Of a stretch of 64,000 nucleotides of DNA, positions 46,341 through 55,536 are shown piece after piece. Positions within the stretch are counted from its first letter, which is position 1. Every line of letters starts with the position of its first letter. Below the pieces are notes generated by a model that was given only the letters and a program-made list of their open reading frames with translations, ran no database searches and was not told the origin of the DNA. Source of the DNA: Litorivicinus sp. Lineage in GTDB: Bacteria > Pseudomonadota > Gammaproteobacteria > Pseudomonadales > Litorivicinaceae. The stretch covers positions 62,001-126,000 of the forward strand of contig JAOLBK010000007.1 of the NCBI GenBank assembly GCA_028339155.1. The letters are read 5' to 3'. The position numbers were made by a program, and so were the translations under genes.

Positions 46341-46985
46341 TTACAAATAGTTTTTGGGCGATTTTTTCTCCAACGGTTCACTATCGTTGGCTTCGAGAAA
46401 ATCAGCCATTCCATGATTCGCCTCACTATGACCCATTTCATCCGCTCTAACTGCAATAATAACGTCTTTTAGCGTTGCCTCCGGGGACAAGGAGTAATAG
46501 TCAATAGCTATAATGGGTGCAAGCACATTCGGGATTTTACCGCTCTCCACCTCATCCAGGTACTGCGTATAGCTTATGACGGCTTGCTCTTCAAAATATC
46601 CAACCATCCGGTGAGCAATTTTTGGAAAAAAAATGTAGAGAACGAAATAGAAATTCCAAAATACCGCTTGAGCGATCAACACTAGGTAACGCTCAGCCGT
46701 ATTTGGCCTCGCGATTTCCATGAAAATCATTAGATGCATGCGCTCATTTTCTGCTTCTTCCAAAAGCGTGTGAATCCAACCGCGCGAATCATGCTTCATA
46801 CCTCTTAAACTTCTCAGATGCTGCCACATGCCGGCAACCATTCCTGGCACTCCAGCAACCGTTTCAAGGACCACCGCACGATGTCCGTATCGTTTCGCAA
46901 AAAAAGTATCTGCAAAGAAACGCAACATCAAAGTCAGGGTCAAAGCAATTCGATCAGACATGTTTGAAGGTTTTCGATGCATCAT
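46341..46985 (-). CDS. aox: Alternative oxidase (cyanide-insensitive quinol oxidase)
   Basis: A 214-aa diiron membrane enzyme that passes electrons from ubiquinol to oxygen without pumping protons. All ligand motifs are visible: Glu41 in VLETVAGVPGMV, Glu81 and His84 in EEAENERMHLM, Glu132/133 in GYFEEQAVISYT, and Glu183 and His186 in RADEMGHSEANH. The last motif normally reads ADEAHH, but the ExxH spacing is kept. It is short because it lacks the mitochondrial targeting region. Bacterial homologues are scattered and often found in marine proteobacteria. It stands alone with about 150 bp of upstream sequence. Confidence 0.92.
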   Translation of the reverse strand: MMHRKPSNMSDRIALTLTLMLRFFADTFFAKRYGHRAVVLETVAGVPGMVAGMWQHLRSLRGMKHDSRGWIHTLLEEAENERMHLMIFMEIARPNTAERYLVLIAQAVFWNFYFVLYIFFPKIAHRMVGYFEEQAVISYTQYLDEVESGKIPNVLAPIIAIDYYSLSPEATLKDVIIAVRADEMGHSEANHGMADFLEANDSEPLEKKSPKNYL

Positions 46986-47139
46986 ATTAAAATCGCCTGC
47001 TTTGTGGAAATGCGCTCAAAAAATAACGTTATTTTCAAAAAATATACCAGCATTGATCTGTAAAAACTGATTTTGGCATCATCACCCATCAAATCCAAGC
47101 CGGATCTGCATTAAAAGGTAACGATTCTTATTGCTCAGT

Positions 47140-47844
47140 TTAATGACCATTGCCACGGAGAAAATCCGTTAGGCTGGGAACTTCAAAATCAGGTTTAATT
47201 GGCAATCTGTCGCGAATAGCAGCTCCACGATTCAACCATACTGTGGTAAAACCAAACTGACCTGCGCCTGCGATATCCCATCCATTTGATGAAAAAAATA
47301 ACACCTTACTGGGATCGGTAATTAAAAATCGATCTATTACCATCTGATACGTTTGAGGACTTGTTTTAAATACACCCACAGCATCAGCAGACAACACTGC
47401 ATCAAAGAATTGATTAAATTCTGATCCTTGAATAGCAGAATTCAACATATCGCTGGAGCCATTTGATAAAATTGCAAAGTAGGCGGACTCGCGCACAGAC
47501 CTCAAGGTACTTAAAGCAGTTGGTACTTCGGCAAAAGCGGGCAACGACAAATAAATCTTAAGTAATGGACCCCGCCATTTATCAGAATCCAACTGATGAA
47601 ATTCCAAAGCATAATCGAGCGCATCTTGTGTGACCTGCCAAAATGATCGCCACGGTGACTGCATCAATGAACAAACCCAGGAATACTCGAGCTGCTTCTG
47701 CCGCCATAAATTAGAAAGATCAGGCCAGACTGGGCCGAGATCATTTGCTAATTTTTCTGCAGCAGCATTTACATCAAATAAAGTCCCATACGCGTCGAAA
47801 ACAAATGCTCTGAATTGTGAGAGTTCTAGCACCTGGTTTGTCAT
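47140..47844 (-). CDS. Haloacid dehalogenase, type II (L-2-haloacid dehalogenase family)
   Basis: A 234-aa HAD enzyme with the type II dehalogenase residues: nucleophile Asp in FDAYGTLFDV, Arg in LWRQKQLEYSWVCSLM, Ser-Asn in ILSNGSSDML, Lys in FKTSPQTYQM and Asn-x-x-Asp in FSSNGWDIAGA. This full set is found in enzymes that hydrolyse (S)-2-haloacids to hydroxy acids with inversion. The track's upstream start adds six residues; the ATG at 47844 has GGGGG 6 nt before it. No transporter or regulator for haloacids is adjacent. Confidence 0.9.
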   Translation of the reverse strand: MTNQVLELSQFRAFVFDAYGTLFDVNAAAEKLANDLGPVWPDLSNLWRQKQLEYSWVCSLMQSPWRSFWQVTQDALDYALEFHQLDSDKWRGPLLKIYLSLPAFAEVPTALSTLRSVRESAYFAILSNGSSDMLNSAIQGSEFNQFFDAVLSADAVGVFKTSPQTYQMVIDRFLITDPSKVLFFSSNGWDIAGAGQFGFTTVWLNRGAAIRDRLPIKPDFEVPSLTDFLRGNGH

Positions 47845-48009
47845 GGCAATCCCCCTTCTCAAGTTTTTTTCAAAAAATTCTTACCAGTGGCGTGCGTTTG
47901 CGCGAATAGCGCAAGAGCATTCAGTCTTAATTCGCTCAAATGATTGAAATGTTGTTGAATTATCCACTAGCATGCAATGATCTTTAATGCTTTAAAAGGA
48001 TAAATACTT

Positions 48010-48294
48010 GTGCGCACTTGCTCTGTTTGCGATTCTGAAATAGATAAGACAACGGCCTATACCGTTTCCGGTGAACAAAAGCCCCAAGGGCGTCGATGCG
48101 TCAATTGTGTGGATAGCACCAAAAAGGTGGTGAGCACTCCTGTTCAAGTGGCCCCTACGCCGACAACCAAGGCAGATATCGCCACACAGACTGATGCATC
48201 CGGTCATGACCAAAAGGCCAATGGAGGTAACTCCAAGCTACTTTATATTGGTGCAGCAATCGCAGTGATCGTCGTACTGTGGGCCTTACGGTAG
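48010..48294 (+). CDS. Small zinc-ribbon protein with C-terminal membrane anchor
   Basis: A 94-aa protein starting GTG. Two CxxC pairs, CSVC (residues 4-7) and CVNC (30-33), should bind zinc. A Thr/Pro/Gln-rich linker follows (STPVQVAPTPTTKADIATQT), then a single C-terminal span (LLYIGAAIAVIVVLWAL) that ends at the C-terminus, the topology of a tail-anchored protein with the ribbon in the cytoplasm. AAGGA lies 11 nt upstream. No family or function recognised. Confidence 0.6.
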   Translation: MRTCSVCDSEIDKTTAYTVSGEQKPQGRRCVNCVDSTKKVVSTPVQVAPTPTTKADIATQTDASGHDQKANGGNSKLLYIGAAIAVIVVLWALR

Positions 48295-48367
48295 TCTCAA
48301 TTTAGTCCCTGAGAGCAAACAGGGGGCATCGACAAAAATTACGAGAATTGCTTTCCTTCAAAGCCGA

Positions 48368-49145
48368 CTAAACTCTAGGTGTGTCGGGGCAGTCTAGACT
48401 ATCTAGCCAGCCTTCAAGCTCAGCGGCAACGGGCTTCTCATGCTCGCCTAAAAAGCTAAGCACACGCCGGGCTGTCATAGTTACGATTCGTTCTTCCGGA
48501 AAATCAACTGCCCTGATTCGACTGAGCGCAGCCTCAACGTTTCCAATACTGTAGTGCACGTGTGAGTCGCTTGATAGCACCACTTTCCAATCCAGCCGAT
48601 GGACAGTTTCGAGAATTTTCATGCACTGAGGTTCACTGCCTGATCGCGAACTCAAAAAGGATCAATTATTGATTTCAATCAGCACGTTATGGTCCCAAGC
48701 AGCACGCACAACCTCTTCGATATGAATCGGATAATTTGGCTTACCTGGATGGTCCAGTATTTGAATCTTTCCTGATTCAATTGCTTGGATCGCCGCCACA
48801 GTGTGCGTATTGATGTCTGCTGGAGTAAAAACGGGCTCGTGAAAACTCGCAATTCCAAAATCCATAAATTGCATCAATGTATCGGTTACATCAAGAACTT
48901 TTGGCCCTGGGAGAATATTCGCCTCGACACGACGTAACATCGCCACACCGTAATTTATACGAGGTAAAATAAGTATATTTCCGAATATGCCAAGGATGCG
49001 GAGAATCCGGCATTTCGGGTCCATGATCAGTGATACTGAACAACGGTAAGCCCTTCTCAGATGCTTCTCGAAAATATTCATCAATAGTGGAATATGCGTG
49101 GGTGCTTGCAACCGTGTGTGCATGAGTGTCCGTCAAATGCCGCAT
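48368..49145 (-). pseudogene. PHP-domain phosphohydrolase (YcdX-like), broken by a frameshift and a stop codon
   Basis: Three track ORFs (48891..49145, 48662..49123, 48368..48655) join into one YcdX-type protein. The first gives [20 protein letters not shown] and [16 protein letters not shown]; the second resumes [24 protein letters not shown] and FHEPVFTP to LIEINN; the third gives SSRSGSEPQCMKILETVHRL and VLSSDSH. One extra base near 48986 breaks the frame after WH, and removing it restores alignment. A TGA at 48662-48664 then replaces a Ser-type codon between INN and SFLSSRSG. Metal-binding His and Asp residues remain in all parts, so the loss is recent, or the lesions are sequencing errors. 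Confidence 0.85.
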
Positions 49146-49218
49146 AGCTCTATCTTCGAATTATTTTTATATTGTATAAAGGCCTTATGATAGAGCCCTT
49201 ACGCTAGGTAAATACAAG

Positions 49219-50022
49219 TTGAAAGCCAAAGCCATCTCATATGCTGAAGATTGGATGCCCCTTCCGCAGCGATCATTGATCAAAACTATGGAATTCTTTA
49301 GCGGCCGTGGTCACTTGACTAAGCGCTATCGCAAATTTCAAAGCACCTCCAATCAGTTCATAGGGCAAGATGCATGGGACTTGGCACTGGACCACCTTGG
49401 CGTGCGAGGAAACTCTACAGAGACACTAGTGGTGCCCAAGCGTCGATCTGGAAAAGGCCTTTTGCTGGTAGCCAATCATCCATTTGGAATATTAGACGGA
49501 GTGACCTTGGCCTGGATCGCTTCCCGTATCGACCCAAATTTTAGGGTGATCGCCAACAGGATATTGCGTCAAGAGCCTTCCCTAAATCCCAACATCTTAC
49601 CAATCGAATTCAGACCTGGCCGAGAAGCAACTAAGCTCAACGTCGGTACCCGCCGAAAAGCGATCGAGATACTGCGCTCCGGTGGAGTTCTGGCATTATT
49701 TCCAGCCGGAGCAGTATCTTGGTCACCCGAGCCAGGTGTCGCTGCTCGGGACGATATTTGGAAACCGTTAGTTGGTAGACTTATCAAGGCATCTAGTACG
49801 GATGTGCTTCCAATTCGTTTTAACGGGGCTAATTCAAAACTTTTTCAACAAGCCTCACGAATCTCGTTAACCTTACGCTTAGGTCTTTACATGCACGAAG
49901 TTTGTAGAAGAATTGATAACCCGATTGACTTCATATTAGCCCCAGCTATTCCATTTGAAGAGATTCCAGATTTACCTGACCAAGAACTCGCCAATTGGCT
50001 TCGAAACCAAGTCATTCGTTAG
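49219..50022 (+). CDS. PlsC-like acyltransferase family protein
   Basis: A 267-aa glycerolipid-type acyltransferase. The NHx4D motif appears as NHPFGILDG near residue 91, PILPIEF-type block II as NILPIEFRPGREATKLN, and the FPEG-type block as LFPAGAVSWSP. The NHPFG and FPAG variants are common in lysophospholipid acyltransferases resembling OlsA or hemolysin-associated forms. The start is TTG with AGGTAA upstream; the next Met is codon 13. No membrane span is obvious. Substrate unknown. Confidence 0.8.
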   Translation: MKAKAISYAEDWMPLPQRSLIKTMEFFSGRGHLTKRYRKFQSTSNQFIGQDAWDLALDHLGVRGNSTETLVVPKRRSGKGLLLVANHPFGILDGVTLAWIASRIDPNFRVIANRILRQEPSLNPNILPIEFRPGREATKLNVGTRRKAIEILRSGGVLALFPAGAVSWSPEPGVAARDDIWKPLVGRLIKASSTDVLPIRFNGANSKLFQQASRISLTLRLGLYMHEVCRRIDNPIDFILAPAIPFEEIPDLPDQELANWLRNQVIR

Positions 50023-50044
50023 GCGCGGGGTAATGGAATCAATT

Positions 50045-50862
50045 CTACTTCTTCAGGCACTCCAGAAAATCAACCGCTTTCCTAGTCATCCTTGGCTTAT
50101 TCAATCCGCTCAACTGAAGTTGACACGAAATTCCACCACAAGTGGCGAAGTCCATCCAATGGCTCGCCGCCAACAACCGAATACCACGACCAGGCGCCAA
50201 AACAAGTAACTCAGACTCCGGGTAAATAATCCCATCAACTACAATCGGTCCATTCATACTGGAGAGAGCACGCTCTTCAACTGAGGCTGGAGCCTCGATC
50301 TCCCCACCCTGAAAAAGCTCAAGATCCACACAAAGAGTTTCACTCGGAAAGCCCACCGCGCTCTTCAAACCATGCCACTCTCCCATCAAAAACCGTCCAC
50401 AGAAGCCAACATCCGAAAAGACCGGGAGCATCCCTTTCTCAAAATGAAAAAAGTCCAGGGAACACCCCCCCATTTCGGTCGGCAAAGCCACCCAACTCTG
50501 AATACCGCACAATTTACCTATCGGTTGGTGAGAAAATGCATCCGACCGTTCCGAGTGAACGACCCCTGCCCTGCCCCTGCAAGCATTAAACTAACTGCCC
50601 CTAGCCGACAAATCACGCTGGAGCCCAAGCTATCACGATGCTGAATTTGCCCTTCGAACAAATAACTCAGGGAGACAAGCCCAATATGCGGTTGCGGCCG
50701 AACATCTAGCCCGATGCCAGCCAGTAATTGACTAGGGCCAAACTGGTCCCAGAACACAAAAGGGCCAACACTTCGGCGCTCTATTGATGGCCACGCCTGC
50801 TTCACTTTTAAGTTACCGATATCCGATGTGCGCGGGACGACCTTCGTAATGACTGAATTCAT
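50045..50862 (-). pseudogene. Pirin family protein, split by a 5-nt slippage frameshift
   Basis: ORF 50518..50862 is the N-terminal pirin cupin (RRSVGPFVFWDQFGPS, DVRPQPHIGLVSLSYLFEG, HRDSLGS) and ORF 50045..50512 is the rest (GIQSWVALPTE, and the second cupin). The frame breaks after LMLAGAGQG in the repeat GCAGGGGCAGGGCAGGGG; deleting five bases gives AGAGVVHSERSDAFSHQPIG, the expected continuation. The first cupin keeps its iron ligands His and Glu. Pirins are iron cupins, some of which act as quercetinases or transcription co-factors. Either a pseudogene or a slip-switchable gene. Confidence 0.85.
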
Positions 50863-50992
50863 AAATACTTATTTTTATGATGTTGGTGGCTAGTTAATCT
50901 CAAAAACAGATCAGCTCCGACATAAGTTTCATTCCGTTTTGGAAGAGTTAGAATTGCTTTTCTTTGTTGTAGAAGCGGCGTATCGTCTCGCG

Positions 50993-51457
50993 ATGCTGAC
51001 AGTCTGCCTCTTTGAACCGGAAATTCCCCCAAACACCGGAAACATAATTCGATTGTGCGCGAATACTGGAAGCCGGCTGCATTTAATCCGACCACTTGGA
51101 TTCTCATTGGATCAAAAAGCAGTCAGGCGCTCAGGACTCGACTACCATGATTTGGCCAAGATCACTGAGTTTCCAAATTGGAAATCCTATCTACAGGATC
51201 AATCACAACGGAAATTTGCGGTCTCTACCAGGGGCACTGTTTGCTATAATCAAGTCGAATATCAGCCCAATGATATTTTAGTTTTTGGTCCAGAAACTCG
51301 TGGGCTACCTGATGACGTGCGGGACAGTGACGCGTTCGAGTCAGTAATTAAAATTCCGATGCAGCCAAATAACCGCAGCCTTAATTTGTCAAACTCAGTC
51401 GCGATTGTGCTGTACGAGGCATGGCGTCAACTAAGTTTTACGGGAGCTCAAACGTGA
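50993..51457 (+). CDS. trmL: tRNA (cytidine/uridine-34-2'-O)-methyltransferase TrmL
   Basis: SPOUT-class methyltransferase modifying the wobble base of tRNA-Leu. It starts [25 protein letters not shown] and contains the knot motifs [11 protein letters not shown] and [27 protein letters not shown]. The ATG at 50993 is chosen over the longer track start since the family begins here; 154 aa. It overlaps the following ABC-F gene by 4 nt (GTGA). Confidence 0.93.
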   Translation: MLTVCLFEPEIPPNTGNIIRLCANTGSRLHLIRPLGFSLDQKAVRRSGLDYHDLAKITEFPNWKSYLQDQSQRKFAVSTRGTVCYNQVEYQPNDILVFGPETRGLPDDVRDSDAFESVIKIPMQPNNRSLNLSNSVAIVLYEAWRQLSFTGAQT

Positions 51458-53340
51458 GTGTAATCAATCTTAAAAGTGTTCACATCAGCTTTGGAGGACC
51501 TGCGATTTTAGAAGGTGTAAATCTAACAATTGAACCTCGTGAGCGACTGGGCTTACTTGGACGCAATGGCGCAGGCAAGTCAACGCTGATGAAGTTGCTT
51601 GCCAATGAATTGCAAGCTGATTCAGGTGAAATTAATAAGCCTCAGGAGCTTAAGGTCGCCCGTCTTGTCCAGGACGTTCCACTGGAAATACAAGGCTCTA
51701 TTTTTGATGTTGTAGCTTCAGGGCTCGGCGATATGGCCCCACTGCTTGAACGTTACCACAAGATCCTCCAACGGATTATCGAAGATCATTCCCCAGAAGC
51801 CATGGCAGAACTTGAAGCTTCACAGCACGCTCTTGAATCCGTGAACGGATGGCGTATCGAGCAAACGGTCGAGCAAACGCTGTCTAAATTCAACTTAGAC
51901 CCTCAAGCTCAATTCAACTCACTATCTGGCGGCATGAAGCGACGCGTTTTACTTGCTAGAACCCTGGTGATCGAACCTGACCTGCTATTGCTCGATGAGC
52001 CGACCAACCACCTGGATATCCCCGCCATCGAATGGCTAGAAGAGCAAATTCAGCAGTTTCAAGGGTCGGTTCTTTTTATTACTCATGATCGAAGGTTCCT
52101 GCAAGCACTGGCGACCCGCATTGTTGACTTGGACAGAGGCGTATTACGAAGTTATCAGTGTAATTATCAAACATACCTTGACCGTCGAGATCAAGAATTA
52201 GCTGCTGAATTAGACCAGTTTGCACAATTTGATAAGAAACTCGCGAAAGAGGAAGAATGGATTCGGCAAGGCGTGAAAGCACGACGCACCCGCAACGAAG
52301 GGCGTGTACGGGCACTCGAACAGCTCCGGCGAGAACGCGCAGATAGACGTGAGCGACAAGGCTCCGCTGATCTAAATTTGGCGGACGCATCCAGATCTGG
52401 AAAACTCGTGTTTGAAGCACAAAATCTAGGCCTCACGATCGGTGACAAAAAATTATTCTCGAACTTCTCGACCACTGTGCTTAGAGGAGATCGAATCGGC
52501 TTAATTGGCCCAAATGGCGCTGGAAAAAGCACACTCATCAAAACTTTACTCGGTGAACTTGAGCCTACCAATGGGCTTGTTCGGACTGGAACCAACCTTA
52601 AAATCGCGGTCTTTGATCAGCTCAGAGAAAGCCTTGACGATGAAGCGTCCGTAATTGACAACTTGCAGCACGGCTCTGATTTTGTCGAAATCGGCGAAAG
52701 TAGAAAGCATATCATCGGGTACTTGCAAGACTTCCTATTTTCACCTGAGCGCTCAAGAGGCCCGGCTCGCGTACTATCCGGAGGCGAAAGAAACCGTCTT
52801 TTATTGGCCCGCTTGTTTTTAAAGCCAGCCAATCTGCTAATCATGGACGAGCCCACAAATGACCTTGATCTTGAGACGCTCGATTTGCTTCGAGATACCC
52901 TATTGCAATATCAGGGGACACTGATCTTGATAAGTCATGATCGAGATTTTATTGATTCAGTTGTTACCAGTCTTTGGTCTTTTGATCCGGATGGACCTCT
53001 GCGCGAGTACGTGGGCGGATATACAGACTGGCTACGTCAGCGCTCAAATAGGATAGCCAAAAAAGAATCAAGGGCAGATTTTTCCCAGTCGAAATCATCT
53101 AATCCAAAAAAACAAAACAAGCTCGCATTTCATGAGAAACGAGAATACGAGACACTCGAACACGAAATCGAGGCGCTCGAACACGAACTTAAATTACTCG
53201 AATCAGCCATGTCTAATCCGGAGTTTTTCACCCAGAATTCAGAACAAGCTGTTGGCAAAACGAAGGATTATCAAACCTTAAAAGAACAGCTCGAATCAAA
53301 GTTTGAACGTTTTTTAGAGCTCGATGAACGAACAGGCTGA
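51454..53340 (+). CDS. uup: ABC-F family ATPase, Uup type
   Basis: A 628-aa cytosolic protein with two ATPase domains and no membrane part. Domain 1 has GRNGAGKST and [15 protein letters not shown]; domain 2 has GPNGAGKST and [15 protein letters not shown]; both have Walker [11 protein letters not shown] and MDEPTNDLD. The linker is charged ([23 protein letters not shown]), and a C-terminal coiled coil ([19 protein letters not shown]) is characteristic of Uup. Uup acts on ribosomes and also limits transposon excision. The start is GTG at 51454 with GGGAG upstream; the track's start is in trmL. Confidence 0.92.
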   Translation: MSVINLKSVHISFGGPAILEGVNLTIEPRERLGLLGRNGAGKSTLMKLLANELQADSGEINKPQELKVARLVQDVPLEIQGSIFDVVASGLGDMAPLLERYHKILQRIIEDHSPEAMAELEASQHALESVNGWRIEQTVEQTLSKFNLDPQAQFNSLSGGMKRRVLLARTLVIEPDLLLLDEPTNHLDIPAIEWLEEQIQQFQGSVLFITHDRRFLQALATRIVDLDRGVLRSYQCNYQTYLDRRDQELAAELDQFAQFDKKLAKEEEWIRQGVKARRTRNEGRVRALEQLRRERADRRERQGSADLNLADASRSGKLVFEAQNLGLTIGDKKLFSNFSTTVLRGDRIGLIGPNGAGKSTLIKTLLGELEPTNGLVRTGTNLKIAVFDQLRESLDDEASVIDNLQHGSDFVEIGESRKHIIGYLQDFLFSPERSRGPARVLSGGERNRLLLARLFLKPANLLIMDEPTNDLDLETLDLLRDTLLQYQGTLILISHDRDFIDSVVTSLWSFDPDGPLREYVGGYTDWLRQRSNRIAKKESRADFSQSKSSNPKKQNKLAFHEKREYETLEHEIEALEHELKLLESAMSNPEFFTQNSEQAVGKTKDYQTLKEQLESKFERFLELDERTG

Positions 53341-53567
53341 ACCACATAAAAAATTTACCAAAAAGCTAAAGAAATACGCCTCTAAATTCAGAGGAAAAAA
53401 CCAATCGCGCCCGACCAGCCTCAATTAGCAAGTGGCATATCCAGAAAGTTTTACTATGATTACTGCTGAACTTTGAAAGCCGGCCGCATCTAACAATTTT
53501 GAAACGAAAACTAAATTGGTACCCATCAACTCATATTATTTCTTTCGACCCCATGACAGGACTGCTC

Positions 53568-53921
53568 ATGAAAACGATCCCAGGACTCAAACTAAAGCTA
53601 ATATTGCAAGATAATGCAACCCTCCTAGGGCGCGGTAAAATTGAGCTCCTAAAAGCAATTGCCAAAGAACATTCTCTTTCACAAGCAGCCAAATCTTTAG
53701 GCATGTCTTATCGCCGAGCCTGGCTTTTAATTCGAGAACTTAACGATTCGATGAAAACACCTGTGCTAATTACACAAACAGGAGGCCAGTCAGGCGGAGG
53801 AAGTGAGTTAACAGAGACCGCAACCCGGTTAATCGAACTTTACGAAAAGTTGGCGGCTGACGCAGAGCTGGCAACGAAGGCAACCCGCGAGCAGGTTGCC
53901 TACCTACTTAAATCAAATTAA
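53568..53921 (+). CDS. ModE-type winged-helix DNA-binding protein, N-terminal domain only
   Basis: A 117-aa protein matching the DNA-binding half of ModE: ARGKIELLKAIAKEHSLSQAAKSLGMSYRRAWLLI-like sequence is present as GRGKIELLKAIAKEHSLSQA and KSLGMSYRRAWLLIRELN, followed by GGQSGGGSELTETATRLIELY. The C-terminal molybdate-binding domains of full ModE (about 260 aa) are absent. Such short forms exist in other proteobacteria, where a ligand may not be molybdate. AGGA is 6 nt before the ATG at 53568; earlier starts in the track lack support. No molybdenum genes are adjacent. Overlaps tpx by 4 nt tail to tail. Confidence 0.85.
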   Translation: MKTIPGLKLKLILQDNATLLGRGKIELLKAIAKEHSLSQAAKSLGMSYRRAWLLIRELNDSMKTPVLITQTGGQSGGGSELTETATRLIELYEKLAADAELATKATREQVAYLLKSN

Positions 53922-54412
53922 ACCGCCGCGAGCGCCACCTCATAATTAGGCTCCTGAGACACCTCTGGAAGCAATTCAACATGCTTAACTAAACCTTCTG
54001 GATCGATCACAACGACCGCTCGAGCCGTCAATCCTCTGCGCATTCCAGTCAACACCGTAACTCCGTAATCATCCGAAAAACTGGAACGGAAAGTCGAACC
54101 CGTTTGCACGCGCTCCAACCCCTCGGCTCCACAAAACCGCGCCTGTGCAAAAGGCAAATCTGCGCTGACGCAGAGAACTTGGACATTCCTCAGGGCTGAC
54201 AGTTCTTCGTTAAACCGACGCGCACTTCGCGCACAAGTCGGCGTATCAATCGACGGAAATATATTAAGAATTAGGTTTTGGCCCTTGAAGTCACTAAGGC
54301 TGACGTCGGATAAGTCTTTTGCCACAAGTGAGAAATTTGGGGCAACATTGCCAACAATGGGCAAACCACCGTGCACCTCAACTGTCTCATCTCGCCACGT
54401 AATTGTTACCAT
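53918..54412 (-). CDS. tpx: Thiol peroxidase (Tpx-type peroxiredoxin)
   Basis: A 164-aa atypical 2-Cys peroxiredoxin that reduces peroxides using thioredoxin. The peroxidatic Cys is in FPSIDTPTCARSARRFNEEL near residue 60 and the resolving Cys in FAQARFCGAEGLERV near 94. It starts VTITWRDETVEVHGGLP, the usual Tpx N-terminus. It lies near msrAB, another oxidative-repair gene on the same strand, 35 nt apart, and they may be co-transcribed. Confidence 0.95.
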   Translation of the reverse strand: MVTITWRDETVEVHGGLPIVGNVAPNFSLVAKDLSDVSLSDFKGQNLILNIFPSIDTPTCARSARRFNEELSALRNVQVLCVSADLPFAQARFCGAEGLERVQTGSTFRSSFSDDYGVTVLTGMRRGLTARAVVVIDPEGLVKHVELLPEVSQEPNYEVALAAV

Positions 54413-54447
54413 AGAATCTCCGATTTATTTTGTTTCAAATGCTGGGA

Positions 54448-55536
54448 TTAATTAACGTTCTCTCGCTTAATTTCATCGATCGTCTCAAAGTCGTTAATAA
54501 AAACGCCATATCCGCGCCTTTCCAAATGAGCCAAGGGGACAAATTCTAATGAAGCAGAATTGATGCAATATCGAAGCCCTGTAGGCAGAGGACCGTCAGG
54601 AAAAAGGTGTCCAAGATGAGAGTCACCATTTTTCGATCGCACTTCTGTACGGCGCATCCACAACTTAGTATCGGTCCGCTCTACGATAAATGACTTATTA
54701 ATTGGCCTCCAGAACGACGGCCAGCCCGAACCCGAATCATATTTATGGAGGGAACTAAATAATGGCTCTCCAGAAACCACATCTACGTAAATACCAAGCT
54801 CTTTAAGATCCCAATAGGCATTTTGAAATGCCGGCTCAGTGCCATCTTCTTGTGTTACTTTATACTGTAAGGCAGTTAGTTTTGATTGGATCACTTTCTC
54901 GGGAGGGCGGGCATACGGCATCCTGGGCGGCTCAACCTCCTTGAATAAACGAAACGCTTTATAGTCGCTCCATACCCGCTCCAGAAACTGATCGCGACCC
55001 GAGCGAAAAAGGTAATATTTATACCGCAAACTGTTGATTTTATAGTAATCCTGATGATACAACTCAGCAGGATAGAAAGGTTGAGCCGGCACAACCTCGG
55101 TCACCACCGGTTGACCAAAAATACCTGATTCCTGCAAGCGTTTTTTTGATTTTTTAGCGAGCGCGTCCTGCTGCTTATTATGTGAAAAGATGACAGGCCG
55201 ATATTGAGGCCCGCGATCAACAAACTGCCCCTCCGCATCGGTCGGATCAATCTGGCGCCAAAACGTTTCCAATAATTCTTTATAGTTGGTCACGCTATCA
55301 TCATAAGTAATCTGAACTACCTCGACATGGCCTGTTTTGCCGGCCGCCACTTGTTCATAAGACGGATTCACTTCGGCACCCCCCATATAACCAGAAACCA
55401 CCTCTGTGACGCCCTGCATTTCTTCAAAAGGAGCCTCCATGCACCAAAAGCAGCCACCTGCAAAGGTCGCCTTCTGGATTTCAGCTGACACCATTGCAGC
55501 AAAGCACAGGCCTAACCATGCGACAAGAATTCGCAT
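54448..55536 (-). CDS. msrAB: Periplasmic methionine sulfoxide reductase, MsrA-MsrB fusion
   Basis: A 362-aa fusion repairing both S and R epimers of oxidised methionine. A signal peptide ([18 protein letters not shown]) sends it out of the cytoplasm. MsrA has the catalytic Cys in [14 protein letters not shown]; MsrB runs from about residue 230 ([18 protein letters not shown]) with [12 protein letters not shown] and the catalytic Cys in [15 protein letters not shown]. MsrB zinc CxxC pairs are absent ([12 protein letters not shown]), a usual variant. The ATG at 55536 has AAGGAG 5 nt upstream and overlaps the EamA stop by one base. There is no N-terminal thioredoxin domain as in PilB. Confidence 0.95.
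   Translation of the reverse strand: MRILVAWLGLCFAAMVSAEIQKATFAGGCFWCMEAPFEEMQGVTEVVSGYMGGAEVNPSYEQVAAGKTGHVEVVQITYDDSVTNYKELLETFWRQIDPTDAEGQFVDRGPQYRPVIFSHNKQQDALAKKSKKRLQESGIFGQPVVTEVVPAQPFYPAELYHQDYYKINSLRYKYYLFRSGRDQFLERVWSDYKAFRLFKEVEPPRMPYARPPEKVIQSKLTALQYKVTQEDGTEPAFQNAYWDLKELGIYVDVVSGEPLFSSLHKYDSGSGWPSFWRPINKSFIVERTDTKLWMRRTEVRSKNGDSHLGHLFPDGPLPTGLRYCINSASLEFVPLAHLERRGYGVFINDFETIDEIKRENVN

Noticed and set aside
48891-49145. Track ORF as a separate 84-aa gene
   Set aside because: Its first 55 residues are the start of a PHP hydrolase, and the rest is out-of-frame sequence after a one-base insertion.
50518-50862. Track ORF as a stand-alone small cupin gene
   Set aside because: It is the pirin N-terminal half; the continuation lies in another frame just downstream.
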